Below are positions 11,750 through 21,509 of a DNA stretch of 64,000 nt, piece after piece (position 1 is the first letter of the stretch; every line of letters starts with the position of its first letter). The stretch is from assembly GCA_032718565.1 (NCBI GenBank), contig JAVGVS010000649.1, forward strand, positions 1 to 64,000, read 5' to 3'. The notes below the pieces were generated by a model, which was not told the DNA's origin, made no database searches, and saw only the letters and a program-made list of their open reading frames with translations. A program made the position numbers and the translations under genes. This DNA comes from Distichodus sexfasciatus. Lineage: Eukaryota > Chordata > Actinopteri > Characiformes > Distichodontidae.

Positions 11750-12575
11750 ACATGAAGTTGTTTTTGCCTGATTAAGTTTTAACAAGTCTTAACAAGTGTG
11801 ATTGCCAGATGCCAGTGTGCCCACTAATTGTCTAATGTAAAGAAAGATGAAAGATGTCTGGTATAAGAGAATAGTTTAAAACTAGATGAGTAGTAGTACT
11901 GGAGGAATTGTGTGACTGCTGTGTTTTGAAAAATGTAGAAAGAGATAAAGTGGTGACAAATGTAAAAAGGAAAACTAAAATAACTAGCCAAAAAACAGTG
12001 TAAGGAGCTAAAAAGGGACATTGTTTAATGGGACTAAAGGTCAGAATTTTTGTCACAGAGTGTAAATATTTAGCTATTTTAGTCACTTATCTTTCAATGT
12101 AGAACAAATGCCAAATTCCCTTGAGACATTAAGATGTTTTTAATGTTAAAAGTTTTTATGCAGTGTAAAGTTGGTTGAGTGTGTGTTGATAATAGTGTAA
12201 CTGAACAGGCTAGTGTTTTGGTGTTTAATTTACGGGTCTTTCAGAGCTTTCCATGCTTCCTGGAAATGTGTGCGCAGTGTGAAAGTAGATATTACTCAGT
12301 GTCAGGGCAGGAACATTTGGGGAATGGTGCATGCATGTTGTGAATGTGTGTGTGTGTTCTTGTTGACTTACCACTAAGGGGATCAAATGTCCCCACTATA
12401 TCTAAAACTGAAGACAAGGTATTGTTGGAAAAAAATAACACCAAAAAGTGCAATGCTCCAAACACAATGTCAAAACACAACAAAAAATGGCAAACAACTT
12501 TGTTATTCGAAAATTCTTGCTGCATATTAGTTGCACCATGCCCTTGCGTAGCTGGGCCCAAGGCAGATAGAAAAA
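11750..12575. other. Stretch without a recognised gene
   Basis: AT-rich sequence. Around 12340-12430 the text GATCAAATGTCCCCACTATA resembles the GGTCCCCAC-type teleost repeat. Overlapping open frames on both strands at 12292-12763 derive largely from the GT array that follows. Confidence 0.4.
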
Positions 12576-12577
12576 CA

Positions 12578-12579
<2 letters not shown>

Positions 12580-12613
<34 letters not shown>
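12580..12613. repeat. (GT)n microsatellite
   Basis: About 16 uninterrupted GT dinucleotides. Confidence 0.92.
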
Positions 12614-12615
<2 letters not shown>

Positions 12616-12846
12616 GGTATGTGCGAGACATCTGCTGCGTAGAGCGTAGCTGTAGTAAGTGTGACCAAATTGAGGCATATTTCAGCCAGCTGCGCGAGTC
12701 TGGACCCCTCGCTACAGCGCAGAGATCTCTGGCTTTCTGTGAATTAACATACTTTTCCACCAAACACGTTAGCCAAACGCTAACTGCCCGTTATTTGATA
12801 GCTTCACACTGCTGAAAGCACCCTTAGCCTTCAGCTGTCTTATATG

Positions 12847-13122
12847 GAGGTCAGCCAAAGTTTTTAGCCACAGTGCATTGAGCAAAAACATTTTACTTAG
12901 AAAAATGCAGATATCATTTGAGAATTAAAAATTGTTGTGCATCTTCAGATTATTTTGACATGCAATTCCAGAATATTAAAAAATTGAATGCTAAAGGAAA
13001 TCAATTTCGCATATTAACAGACAAGTTGTGAACTGTGTACATATACTGTATGTTTGCACACTGTATCACTTTCCTAGCAAAATATCAAGAAATGAGGGGT
13101 GGCTGAAAACTTTTGCACATAA
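12847..13122. mobile_element. Tc1/mariner-like MITE
   Basis: The left end GTCAGCCAAAGTTTTTAGCC and the right end GGTGGCTGAAAACTTTTGCA are imperfect inverted repeats, about 270 bp apart. The right end's ACTTTTGCAC is the usual teleost Tc1-MITE terminus. The interior is AT-rich with no open frame. The TA duplication cannot be fixed because the outer bases are diverged. Confidence 0.55.
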
Positions 13123-13125
13123 TTT

Positions 13126-13605
13126 GTAGCTGCATGAACGTAATAAGTTTTCTTCTGTTTAATCTCATCAAAGTTAAAACTTAAAAACTTTTGTGAACCA
13201 CTGTCCTTTTTTTAAACACATTCCCATTATCTGGCATATATGTATTGTAAATCTCTTAAATTATGGAAGTAATCTCTTAGGTCATCTACAACACTCACTC
13301 CCATTGCTAAATCATTTTGTGTTGCTATTAAAATGTAGTTTTTCATTCAAAATTGAAAAAAATAAATTTAATAGGATGGGCATTCAACTCGCAACAAATA
13401 ATAATGAGGGAATTAGCGTTCTGCTGCAGCGGGACTGAATTGAAATGCAACTGAAATGAAACTGACCCCGACCTTGTTCTGAGCGGCGACAGAGGAGAGG
13501 AAACATGCTGCGATCTGCTTTGATCTGTGACTCCTGCACCGATGACAGAATGGGATAAGATGAGGGTGTAAGCCTATAGAAGATCACCTAGCGTACCATG
13601 CTGGG
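13126..13605. other. Stretch without a recognised gene
   Basis: No transposon or gene signature. The last ~150 bp (13420-13590) are GC-richer and non-repetitive. Confidence 0.4.
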
Positions 13606-13677
13606 TGTGTGTGTGTGTCGGGGAGGGGGCACACAATGACTGAGAGCCACAGCTGTGGGCCTTGCTGGTACAAGGAC

Positions 13678-13679
<2 letters not shown>

Positions 13680-13713
<34 letters not shown>
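13680..13713. repeat. (AC)n microsatellite
   Basis: About 16 AC dinucleotides followed by AGACACACAC. Shorter GT runs occur at 13845-13860 and 13970-13990, so CA and GT arrays alternate within 300 bp. Confidence 0.92.
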
Positions 13714-13718
<5 letters not shown>

Positions 13719-14154
13719 ACACATACGATCGGGGGATAAGCCCCTTTATAGAGGAAAGTCTTATAGCTGGGAGACCAGCTCTGGGTTCAAAGAGACAAGC
13801 CGAGCAACCTTAAACAAAGGTTTAGAGAGGAACTGGCACTGTGCTTGTGTGTGTGTGTGTATGATACTGTATCTGTAAGTCAAATAGCAAATTTGTGCAT
13901 ATGTACATCTACATCTACATGTACATCTTTAAACAGGTACATTTGTGCATGTCTTTCTGCTTGTATGCCTGTGTGTGTGTGTGTGTGTGCACGTGTGTGC
14001 GCGAACGCATGCATGTGTGTACCCACCACAGGAGTTCCCACTTTGGCCGTCATGGTTATCATCAGTGCGGATTTGTGTCGGCCATCTGAGGCGCAATATC
14101 TTTCGTACACACTTCAGGCTAACTTCTGAAAGAATGAAAGGAAGAGAGCCGGTT

Positions 14155-14193
14155 TGGAGGAGCGGGAGGAGGAGGAGGAGGGGGGGGGAGGAC
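14155..14193. repeat. Purine-rich GGA tract
   Basis: GGAGGAGGAGGAGG followed by a G9 run and GAGGACGGG. The overlapping open frames are translations of this low-complexity run. Confidence 0.8.
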
Positions 14194-14424
14194 GGGAAGA
14201 CCCTTTAATTAGAAAGAAAAATACGCTTTGTGAGTTTGGCGGGAGGGAGTCCGGCTTTAACGTCCCCACAATAGCCAAGCGGGAGAAGTCAGTCGCTAAT
14301 GCTGCTTTTGATCCGAGCGGCACTTTTGTGTCCCACTTCGCACACTTCCCCCCCCTCCCTCCCTCAGAACAGCACACGCATACTTGTCTTGATAACTTTG
14401 TGGGGTCTGGCTATATGTGTTATA

Positions 14425-14938
14425 TCTGAGCTATATGTTTTATCTAGTGACACTGCTAGCTACTGTTTCAATAGTTTATTGGTAGTCAAGCTATTATTAA
14501 AACGATGTAGCTTTTCAAGTAAGTAAATGTAATTCCATACGAATAGCAGTGTATCATGGCAAAGCTTTACAGTCCTAAAATACTATTATTTTTCTCTATT
14601 CACAAAGATGGGTAATTTTTAAGTAGAAGGCGTCTGTGATTGGTGTTTAATTGGCATCTGATAGGCTACCATGGTGATGAGACGCACACTCATAGCATTA
14701 TATTGCACTCTTGGCAGCTGCAAGATGGAGTTGGAGTGCAACTGAAAGGCGATACATTTGCTTTGACAGTATCCTACAACCCAAACGCAAAGGATGAAAT
14801 CATTTGGATGTAGTAAGTTACTTTTTCCTCTGTTGCTTGTAGTGTAGCTAACTACTATAGAAAAACAGTTGTTTGGCTGCAGCTTAGCTACTTGTATTCA
14901 TAAAAGGCTTGAAAAGCTACTGTTTACAAATATATACA
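14425..14938. mobile_element. Foldback-like repeat F, copy 1
   Basis: The left part contains GATGTAGCTTTTCAAG (around 14503) and the right part GCTTGAAAAGCTACTG (around 14910), which are near reverse complements about 400 bp apart. The right half resembles 42870-43015, and the interior GGCAGCTGCAAGATGGAG resembles the complement of part of 55690-56000. This suggests a non-autonomous DNA transposon with long, imperfect terminal inverted repeats. Confidence 0.45.
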
Positions 14939-14945
14939 GTATTTA

Positions 14946-16467
14946 CAGTTGCACTCAAAATTATTCAACCCTTATTGCAAATTAGGGTTAATGGCAAATC
15001 TACAAACTGATTTGCTGATTGCAATAAACAAGTCAAACAAGAACAATTTAAACAGCACAACTAATATTACAAGTAGTTTCTCCACATTCAACTCAAAACG
15101 TCACTCACTGAATAGAATCCCTCATGAAAGCACAGGTTTGCAAATCAGCTGTTGTCTCAAGCATTACTGTTAGCATTATAACTAGCCTCATAAGCTGCAT
15201 CAGGTGTGTGTGAACTCATCAAATACCCAGAATGGCTAGGGGTATGATCACAGTAACGTTTGACTGCATGGTAGAAACAAGGGTAAGCCAAAAGAATAGT
15301 CCAGAAAATCTAGAGAAGAAATCATTGCCCTGCTCAAACAAAGAAAAGGATACAAAGATATTAAAGCCATTGAATGTTCCTAGAAATACTGTTGGAAGCA
15401 TAGTTCGCAAGTTTAAATTTAAAGGAACAGTAGCTACACTACCTGGATGTGTCAACAGCTGCCACTATGTTTCTGAGAAGGCATGGGGTCAAAAACCCTC
15501 AAGTGACTGCAAAAGACCTGCAGCAAGACTTGGTGGCAGGAGGCACTGAGATTTCAGTTTCCACGTATGGTGCACACTAAATGCTGAAGGTTTCCATGCC
15601 CAAACTCCAAGCTAACACTAAAATCACGAGACAAGTTGGTGCCAATGTGCTCAAAAACATATAAATAAGTCAAAGAACTTTTGGGGTTCTGTGCTGTGGA
15701 GTGATGAACTGAAAGCTGGAACTCTTTGGACCTACAGATCAGCAGTATGTCTGGAAATGCCAGAATGAAGCATATGCTGAACAGAACACCCTGCCTACAG
15801 TGAAGCATGGCAGTGGCAGTGGCTCTGGGGATGCTTTGCTTCTTCTGGCACTGGGAACTTGCAGCAGAGGGCAAGAAGGATTCAATCAAATCTCAGAAAA
15901 TACTTGGAGAATGTCATGCCGTCTGTGATGAAGCTGAAGCTTGGGCATCACTGGACCTTCCAACAAGACAATGATCGCAAGCATACCTCAAACAACCCTA
16001 AAGCTTGGTTTCAGAAAAAGGTCCTGGAAGATTGTAGAGTGGCCATCACAGTTGCCGAACTTCAACCCCATAGAAACTTTCTGGTGGGATTTGAAGAAGG
16101 TGGCTGCAGCATGCAGACCTAAGAACATTAGTGAGCTGGAGGTCATTGCCCATGAGGAATGGGCTAAGATTCCTTAAGAGCATTGCCAGAAGTTGGTGTC
16201 TGGCTATGCATTATGTTTGGAGCAGGTCATAACAGCAAAAGGGTGCTTTACCAAGTTCTAAAGACGCTTGTCGTTAAGGGATTGAATAATTTTGAAACTG
16301 CAGTAGTCAGTAAAAGTGACATTTTGTGTTGAAAGTGGAGAAACTACTTGTAATATTACTTGTTTTGAGCTGTTTAAATTGTTCTTGTTTGACTTGTTTA
16401 TTGCAAACAACTGAAAGTCTGTAAATTTTGCAAATTTGCAATGTATATATAATAAGGGGTTTAACAC
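14946..16467 (+). mobile_element. Tc1-like transposon, degenerate (Tc1-1)
   Basis: The left inverted repeat starts after TA at 14944-14945 with CAGTTGCACTCAAAATTATT and spans ~190 bp. The right inverted repeat (about 16275-16467) carries its complement, including GGAGAAACTACTTGTAATAT and TTGTTCTTGTTTGACTTG. An inner direct-repeat-like GATTGAATAATTTTGAAACT at ~16280 indicates the IR/DR end structure of many fish Tc1 elements. The far right end is eroded after GGGGTTTAACACTG. The transposase inside is broken. Confidence 0.85.
15232..16261 (+). pseudogene. Broken Tc1-family transposase (DD34E)
   Basis: Relic of a ~340-residue Tc1 transposase, which would cut and paste its own element. The N-terminal frame opens with MARGMITVTFDC and includes a helix-turn-helix region (LNVPRNTVGSIVRKFKFKGT). 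That frame ends at 15549 after a shift around 15540. Later pieces lie in other frames. The first catalytic Asp is near 15713 (WSDE), the second at 15967 (FQQDND), the Glu at 16073 (NPIETFW). The C-terminal end is GCFTKF with TAA at 16259-16261. Several frameshifts make it non-functional, although all three catalytic codons remain. Assignment to the family is secure; the exact lesion count needs an alignment. Confidence 0.88.
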
Positions 16468-16644
16468 TGTTCCAGTTTGGACACAGTTTTTAAGCTATGG
16501 TTCAGTTCATACCTGGGTTTATAAAAGGGACTGTGTTTAATTAAATCACCAACAAAATATACAGCTTGTCCCAAGGATGTAGGAAGTGGGGAGGCTGAGA
16601 GTGCTGCAGAATCCCTGCTCAATCTGTTTTTAAACTGTTGCTTG

Positions 16645-16909
16645 TGGCAGTTGGTAGCATAACATTTTCGGAGTTTGCCGCATGATTAGAAGGTCGCCGG
16701 TTTGAATCCCGGAGTGGTAAAGGTACCACCAAGGTACTCATGAGCAAGGTACCATTCTTAAGCACTGCTCGCCAGCTGCTGTCCATGTCAGCTGCCCACT
16801 GCTCCTTTACAGATGGGTCAAATACAGTGGTCACATTTTGTTGTGAAAATGTGCAATGTGTCCTGTGCTGTGGTGGGTTCACAATGACAAATAATCACTC
16901 ACTTTCACT
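16645..16909 (+). mobile_element. SINE-A copy, near full length
   Basis: The tRNA-like head has an A-box region GTTGGTAGCATAAC and B box GGTTTGAATCC (16699-16709). The body has GGTACTCATGAGCAAGGTAC, TCAGCTGCCCACTGCTCC and CACATTTTGTTGTG. The 3' end is ACAATGACAAATAATCACTC followed by ACTTTCACTC. It lies ~180 bp beyond Tc1-1. Confidence 0.85.
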
Positions 16910-16945
16910 CTTTTGCAACCCGAAATGGCAATTTTAAATGATTTT

Positions 16946-17448
16946 TAAAATGTATTATTAAAAGATATTAAAATTTCTCACTTGTGTATTTTAGACAATT
17001 ACAAACTCTTCTATTTATTTACAAATTAACATGCTACAGGCTCATATGCTGAAAGGAATAACCATTATTTGTAACACCCCAAAAATTCAACAAACATTAA
17101 TAACAAAACAAGAAGATCCCAGGCAAACAAAAATGTTCCAAACGGTATCTAGGTTAAATCAAGCAAATCTAATGAGAATGACAATAATGAATCTGTATTA
17201 TGTAAAATGTATTATAAAAAGATATTAAAATTTCTCACTTGTGTATTTTAGACAATTACAAACTCTTCTATTTATTTACAAGTGTATGCTACAGGCTCAT
17301 ATGCTGAAAGGAATAACCATTATTTACTTAACTTACCCCCAAAAAATTCAACAAACATTAACAAAACAAGAGAGATCAGGCAAACAAAAATGTTCAAACG
17401 GTATCTAGGTTAAATCAAGCAAATCTAATGAGAATGACAATAATGAAT
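16946..17448. repeat. 257-bp tandem direct duplication
   Basis: GATATTAAAATTTCTCACTT occurs at 16964 and again at 17221, and TGAGAATGACAATAATGAAT at ~17171 and ~17428. The two ~250-bp copies differ by few substitutions and small indels. The high identity points to a recent unequal-exchange or replication event. Confidence 0.88.
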
Positions 17449-17449
17449 C

Positions 17450-17915
17450 CGAGATAACTGGGGGTCTGATGCTGCGCCTCAAACTGATAAAGTAAAATAT
17501 GAGCTTTCAGGCCTGAATGTAAAATGCACAATACCCTGATTTTTAAGGGTTTCAAAGACTTCATTATATTTCATTTAAATGGCCTATGGCAAACAGAAAT
17601 GATATTGCTGTAGGGAAATTGTACCATGGTTTTTGGTTTGGTTTCAGAACCATTACACTCTTATGTAATGAACATAGATAACATAGAAGTTTTTTTTTTT
17701 TTAGTCAATGAGTCAAACACACACACTGGCATGCATACCTGAAGCACATCAATCACGCTCAATGTCATCTTCCTTCCTCTATTAAAGCAGCTGTTGATAC
17801 AGTAAACTTGCATCTCTCACCCGCAGCTAAATTCTTCTTGATGTTCGCACTGTTTAACTCAAAGGTAGAAGATTACTGATGTAGTATCCTGAGATTACAA
17901 TAGAATGACAAACAA
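17450..17915. other. Stretch without a recognised gene
   Basis: AT-rich; a T13 run lies at about 17690-17701. Nothing else recognised. Confidence 0.4.
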
Positions 17916-17924
17916 TAGCTCTGC

Positions 17925-18420
17925 TGGGGTCTGTGTGTGTGTGGTCTTGGGCTTAAAGGTGGAACAAGGCCAGTCAAAGGCATACACAAAAATACCCCAT
18001 GCTTGACCTCAGTAATTCATAGAAACTTTTTAGCCCTTAAAAATGAAAATGTTAATATCGAAATAGCAAAAAGGATGCCTGCACAAAATCATAAACAAAA
18101 CCATACAAGACTCATCTAACCCCAACCTTGATCTCGATGACAAAAAAAAAAAAGTCTTTCTATCAAAACACAAAATGTCCCCAAAAGTTTTTTTTTTTTT
18201 TTAAGTATCATTAAATTTTTGGTTCCCAGAAAAGAAACAAGATACAGACAGATACGCTTACATCTAAAACCAACCTTAACCTCAGAAACTACATATAAAA
18301 CCTCAAAAAGTTCCAAAATATGTTCCCATCATAATTTTTCTTTAGTTTCCACAAAGACACCCCCACACACTTACACATCTAACCTTGACCTAAGTAAACG
18401 ATAAGAAACTAAAAATAATC
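17925..18420. repeat. Degenerate GGTCCCCAC-type teleost repeat field
   Basis: Phrases such as AAAATGTCCCCAAAAG, AACCTTGATC, AACCTTAACCTCAG, TATGTTCCCATCATAATTTT and AACCTTGACCTAAG recur in the pattern of a common teleost repeat rich in GTCCCCA and AACCTTAACC. Poly-A and poly-T runs occur at 18140-18152 and 18188-18203. Units are too diverged to define a period. Confidence 0.4.
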
Positions 18421-18504
18421 ATTATACAAAATGTCAAGAACATTCATATTCAAGAACATATTCATATCAGGAATGAAATGAATATTTAATTTTATCAAAA
18501 ACGT

Positions 18505-18522
18505 ACACACACACACACACAA
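18505..18522. repeat. Short (AC)n run
   Basis: Nine AC dinucleotides. Confidence 0.8.
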
Positions 18523-18854
18523 ACTTGTGGAGTGTCAGTACTTTTTCCATCATCAGTTATAAACTTGTAGGTGTCTGGAACAAATGTCACCACGATGACA
18601 TGACACACAATTTCTCTTTCATCGGCTTTAGCTTTCCAGTGCCGGGAGTGATGTGAGGAGCTAGCTTATGACACGTCACGTAAAATGACTTTCCAATGAG
18701 TAAATAAAAACAAGCTAGATTATTGAATTTTGTTGTAGTGAAGTTACTAAATTGTGTAAAATATTACTCTCTAGATTGGTGTTTTGGGTTGTGGTTATTT
18801 TGAACAAATTCATTCCCTCTAATCAAAGATTAACAAAAGTATACCAGCTTAAGA

Positions 18855-19410
18855 AAGTATCAGTGTCAGACAAACAGTGTGTCTACTATATATGTGTATG
18901 TATCTGGAATACAAACTCTGTGTGTGCACGCGTGACCCCTAATCAGGATCAAGAAGCAAGTTTCAGTGTAAAAGAAACTGTGTGTCTGTATGTATATGCA
19001 TCTGGGACACAAGTTGTGTGTGTGTTCATGTCCTAATCAGGGAATAGCAAGTATCAGTGCACGAGAACTGTGGGTTTTTATGTGCATGTATCTAGAACAT
19101 AAGCAGTGCGTGTATGTCCATATCCAAATCAGGGACCCACAAGTAAGTATCAGTGTAAGAGAAACTGTGTTTCTGTTGGTGTATGTATCTGCAACACAAG
19201 CTGTGTGTGTGTGTGTGTGTCCTAATCACAGAATAGCATTTAAGTATTAGTGTAGGAGAAACTATATGTGTATGTATCTGGAATACAAACTCTGTGTGTG
19301 TCGTAATCAGCGAACAGCAAGTTTCAGTGCAAGAGAAACTGATTGTATGTGTGTTACTGGAGCATAAGCTGTGTGTGTCCAGGTCCTAATCACAGAATAG
19401 CAAGTAAGTA
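18855..19410. repeat. Minisatellite with 75-103-bp units, left part
   Basis: The phrase CAGTGTAAGAGAAACTGTGT or a variant begins units at 18861, 18964, 19055, 19151, 19248 and 19325. Each unit continues with a GTATGTATCTGGAATACAA block, a GTGTGTG run, then CCTAATCAG and GAATAGCAAGTA. The array resumes at 21002, so the intervening transposon was inserted into it. Short open frames here simply read the repeat. Confidence 0.9.
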
Positions 19411-21001
19411 CAGTGGGGGAAATAATTATTTGATCCCCTGTTGATTTTGTAAGTTTGCCCACTTTCAAAGAAATGAAAAGTCTCTAATTTTTGTGGTAGT
19501 TTTATTTTAATGAATAGAGACAGAATATCAACCAAAAATCCAGAAACAAGACACTACATAAAAGTTATACATTAATTTCCATTTTATTGAGAGAAATAAG
19601 TATTTGATCCCCTACAACCCAGCCTGGTTTCTGGTTCCCACAGGTTGAGTGTGGCACATAGATTGCAATGAATCAATTACAGATACACTTGAACTCATCT
19701 TGTTATGTGTATAAAGCACACCTGTCCGCAGAATCAGTTTCTTCCATTACAACCTCTCCATCACCATAGGCAAGACTAAAGAGCTCTCAAAGGACGTCAG
19801 GGACAAGATTGTAGACCTGCACTGGGCTGGAATGGGCTACAAGACAATCAGCAAGAAGCTTGGTGAGAATGTGACAACTGTTGGTACGATTTTTCAGAAA
19901 TGGAAGGAACATAAAATGACTATCAGTCGCCCTCGATCTGGAGCTCCATGCAAGCTCTTGCCTCATGGGGTGAGGAGGATCATGAGAAAGGTGAGGGATC
20001 AGCCCACAACTATACAGGAGGGGCGTGTTAATGATCTGAAGGCAGCTGGGACCACAGTCACCAAGAATACCATTGGTAACACACTACGCCGTAATGGATT
20101 GAAGTCTTGCAGTGTCCACAAGGTCCCCCTGCTCGAGAAGGCACATGTATAGGCCCATCTTAAGTTTGCCAGTAAACATCTAGATGATTCAGAGAAGGCA
20201 TGGAAGAAAGTGCTGTGGCCAGATGAGACCAAAATCGAGCTCTTTGGCATCAACTCCAACCACCTTGTTTGGAGGAAGAGAAATATTGAGTATGACCCAA
20301 AGCACACCATCCCTACAGTCAAGCACGGAGGTGGAAACATTATGCTTTGGGGCTATTTTTCAGCTAAAGGCACAGGACGATTACAGTGCATTGAGGGGCC
20401 AATTGATGGGGCCATGTACCGTAAAATTTTGGACAAGAACCTCCTTCCCACAGCCAGAACACTGAAGATGGGTCATGGATGGGTCTTCCAGCATGACAGT
20501 ACCCAAAACATACAGCCAAGGCAACAAAAGAGTGGCTAAAGAAGAGGCATAGTAAGGTTATGGAATGGCCTAGCCAGTCTCCAGACCTTAATCCTATCGA
20601 AAATCTGTGAAGGGAGTTGAAGCTTCGAGTTGCCAAGCCACAGACAAGAAACATAAAGGACTTAGAGAGTTTCTGTAAAGAAGAGTGGGCCAAAATCTCT
20701 CCTGAGATGTGTGCAAACCTGGTGACCAACTACAAGAAATGTCTTACTGCTGTGCTTGCCAACAAGGGTTTCGCCACCAAGTACTAAGTTGTGTTTTGCT
20801 TAGGGATAAAATATTTATTTCTCTTAATAAAATGCAAATCAATGTAAAACTTTTATGTAGTGTGTTTTTTTCTGGATTTTTGGTTGATATTCTGTCTCTC
20901 TTCATTAAAATAAATCTACCATAAAAAGTAGAGACTGTTCAAATCTTTGTAAGTGAGCAAACTTATAAAATCAATAGAGGATCAAATAATTTTCCCCACT
21001 G
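19411..21001 (+). mobile_element. Tc1-like transposon, complete ends (Tc1-2)
   Basis: The element is 1,591 bp long and begins CAGTGGGGGAAATAATTATT and ends AATAATTTTCCCCACTG. It is flanked by the TA target duplication (19409-19410 and 21002-21003). Each inverted repeat is ~200 bp. The left one holds an outer TTATTTGATCCCCTG and an inner AAGTATTTGATCCCCTAC (~19597), the IR/DR arrangement. Removing the element and one TA restores a normal minisatellite unit boundary. The transposase is dead. Confidence 0.95.
19766..20787 (+). pseudogene. Broken Tc1-family transposase inside Tc1-2
   Basis: A ~340-residue Tc1 transposase relic. The expected start codon is ATA at 19766-19768, in frame with GKTKELSKDVRDK. 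The paired helix-turn-helix DNA-binding region follows (MGYKTISKKLGENVTTVG). A TAG at 20150-20152 interrupts the frame. The catalytic domain has Asp at 20222 (WPDETKIELFG), Asp at 20495 (FQHD) and Glu at 20599 (NPIENL). A one-base loss just after the second Asp (around 20500) shifts the frame, and TGA at 20608-20610 replaces the usual Trp after NPIENL. The end is STKY-like with TAA at 20785. Four independent lesions mean it cannot encode active protein; the DD34E codons themselves survive. Confidence 0.92.
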
Positions 21002-21326
21002 TATCAGTGTAATAGTAACTGTGTTTCTGTATCTGTTATACAAACTGTGTGTCATAATTAAGAAACAACAAATAAGTATCAGTGTAATAGTGTGTTTATA
21101 TGTGTAGGTATCTGGAACACAAACTGTGTGTGTGTTCATGTTCTAATTAGTGAACAGCAAGCATCAGTGTAAGATAAACTGTGTTTCTGTTTATGTATCT
21201 ACAATACAATCAGTGTGTGTGTGTGTCTGTGTCCTAATTAGGTTACAGCAAGTGTTAGTGTAAGAGAAAATGTGTGTATGTATCTGGAATACAATCATTG
21301 TGTGTGTGTGTGTGTGTGTGTGTGTC
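21002..21326. repeat. Minisatellite with 75-103-bp units, right part
   Basis: Units start at 21005, 21080, 21165 and 21256 with the same CAGTGTAA phrase as the left part. The array ends in a (GT)n run at about 21299-21325. Confidence 0.9.
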
Positions 21327-21459
21327 TAGAGGACAGAGCTCTTGCAGCTGTGGGGTTGTCTGGGACAGCTGGGTTCTTCCGGAATGTTCCATCATTTCCA
21401 CCTCACTGCTTTTCTTTTGACCCAAACCAAACTATGAACTCCCTTTCCCTGTCTCTCTT

Positions 21460-21502
21460 TGTGTGTGTGTGTGTGTGTGTGTGCGTGCGTGCGTGCGTGT
21501 GT
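21460..21502. repeat. (GT)n with GTGC variants
   Basis: A GT run followed by four GCGT tetranucleotides, an alternating purine-pyrimidine tract. Confidence 0.9.
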
Positions 21503-21509
21503 TCAAACA

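Noticed and set aside
18855..21326. CRISPR-like array of regular repeats
   Set aside because: Units are 75-103 bp, diverged, without constant short repeats and unique spacers, and the setting is eukaryotic.
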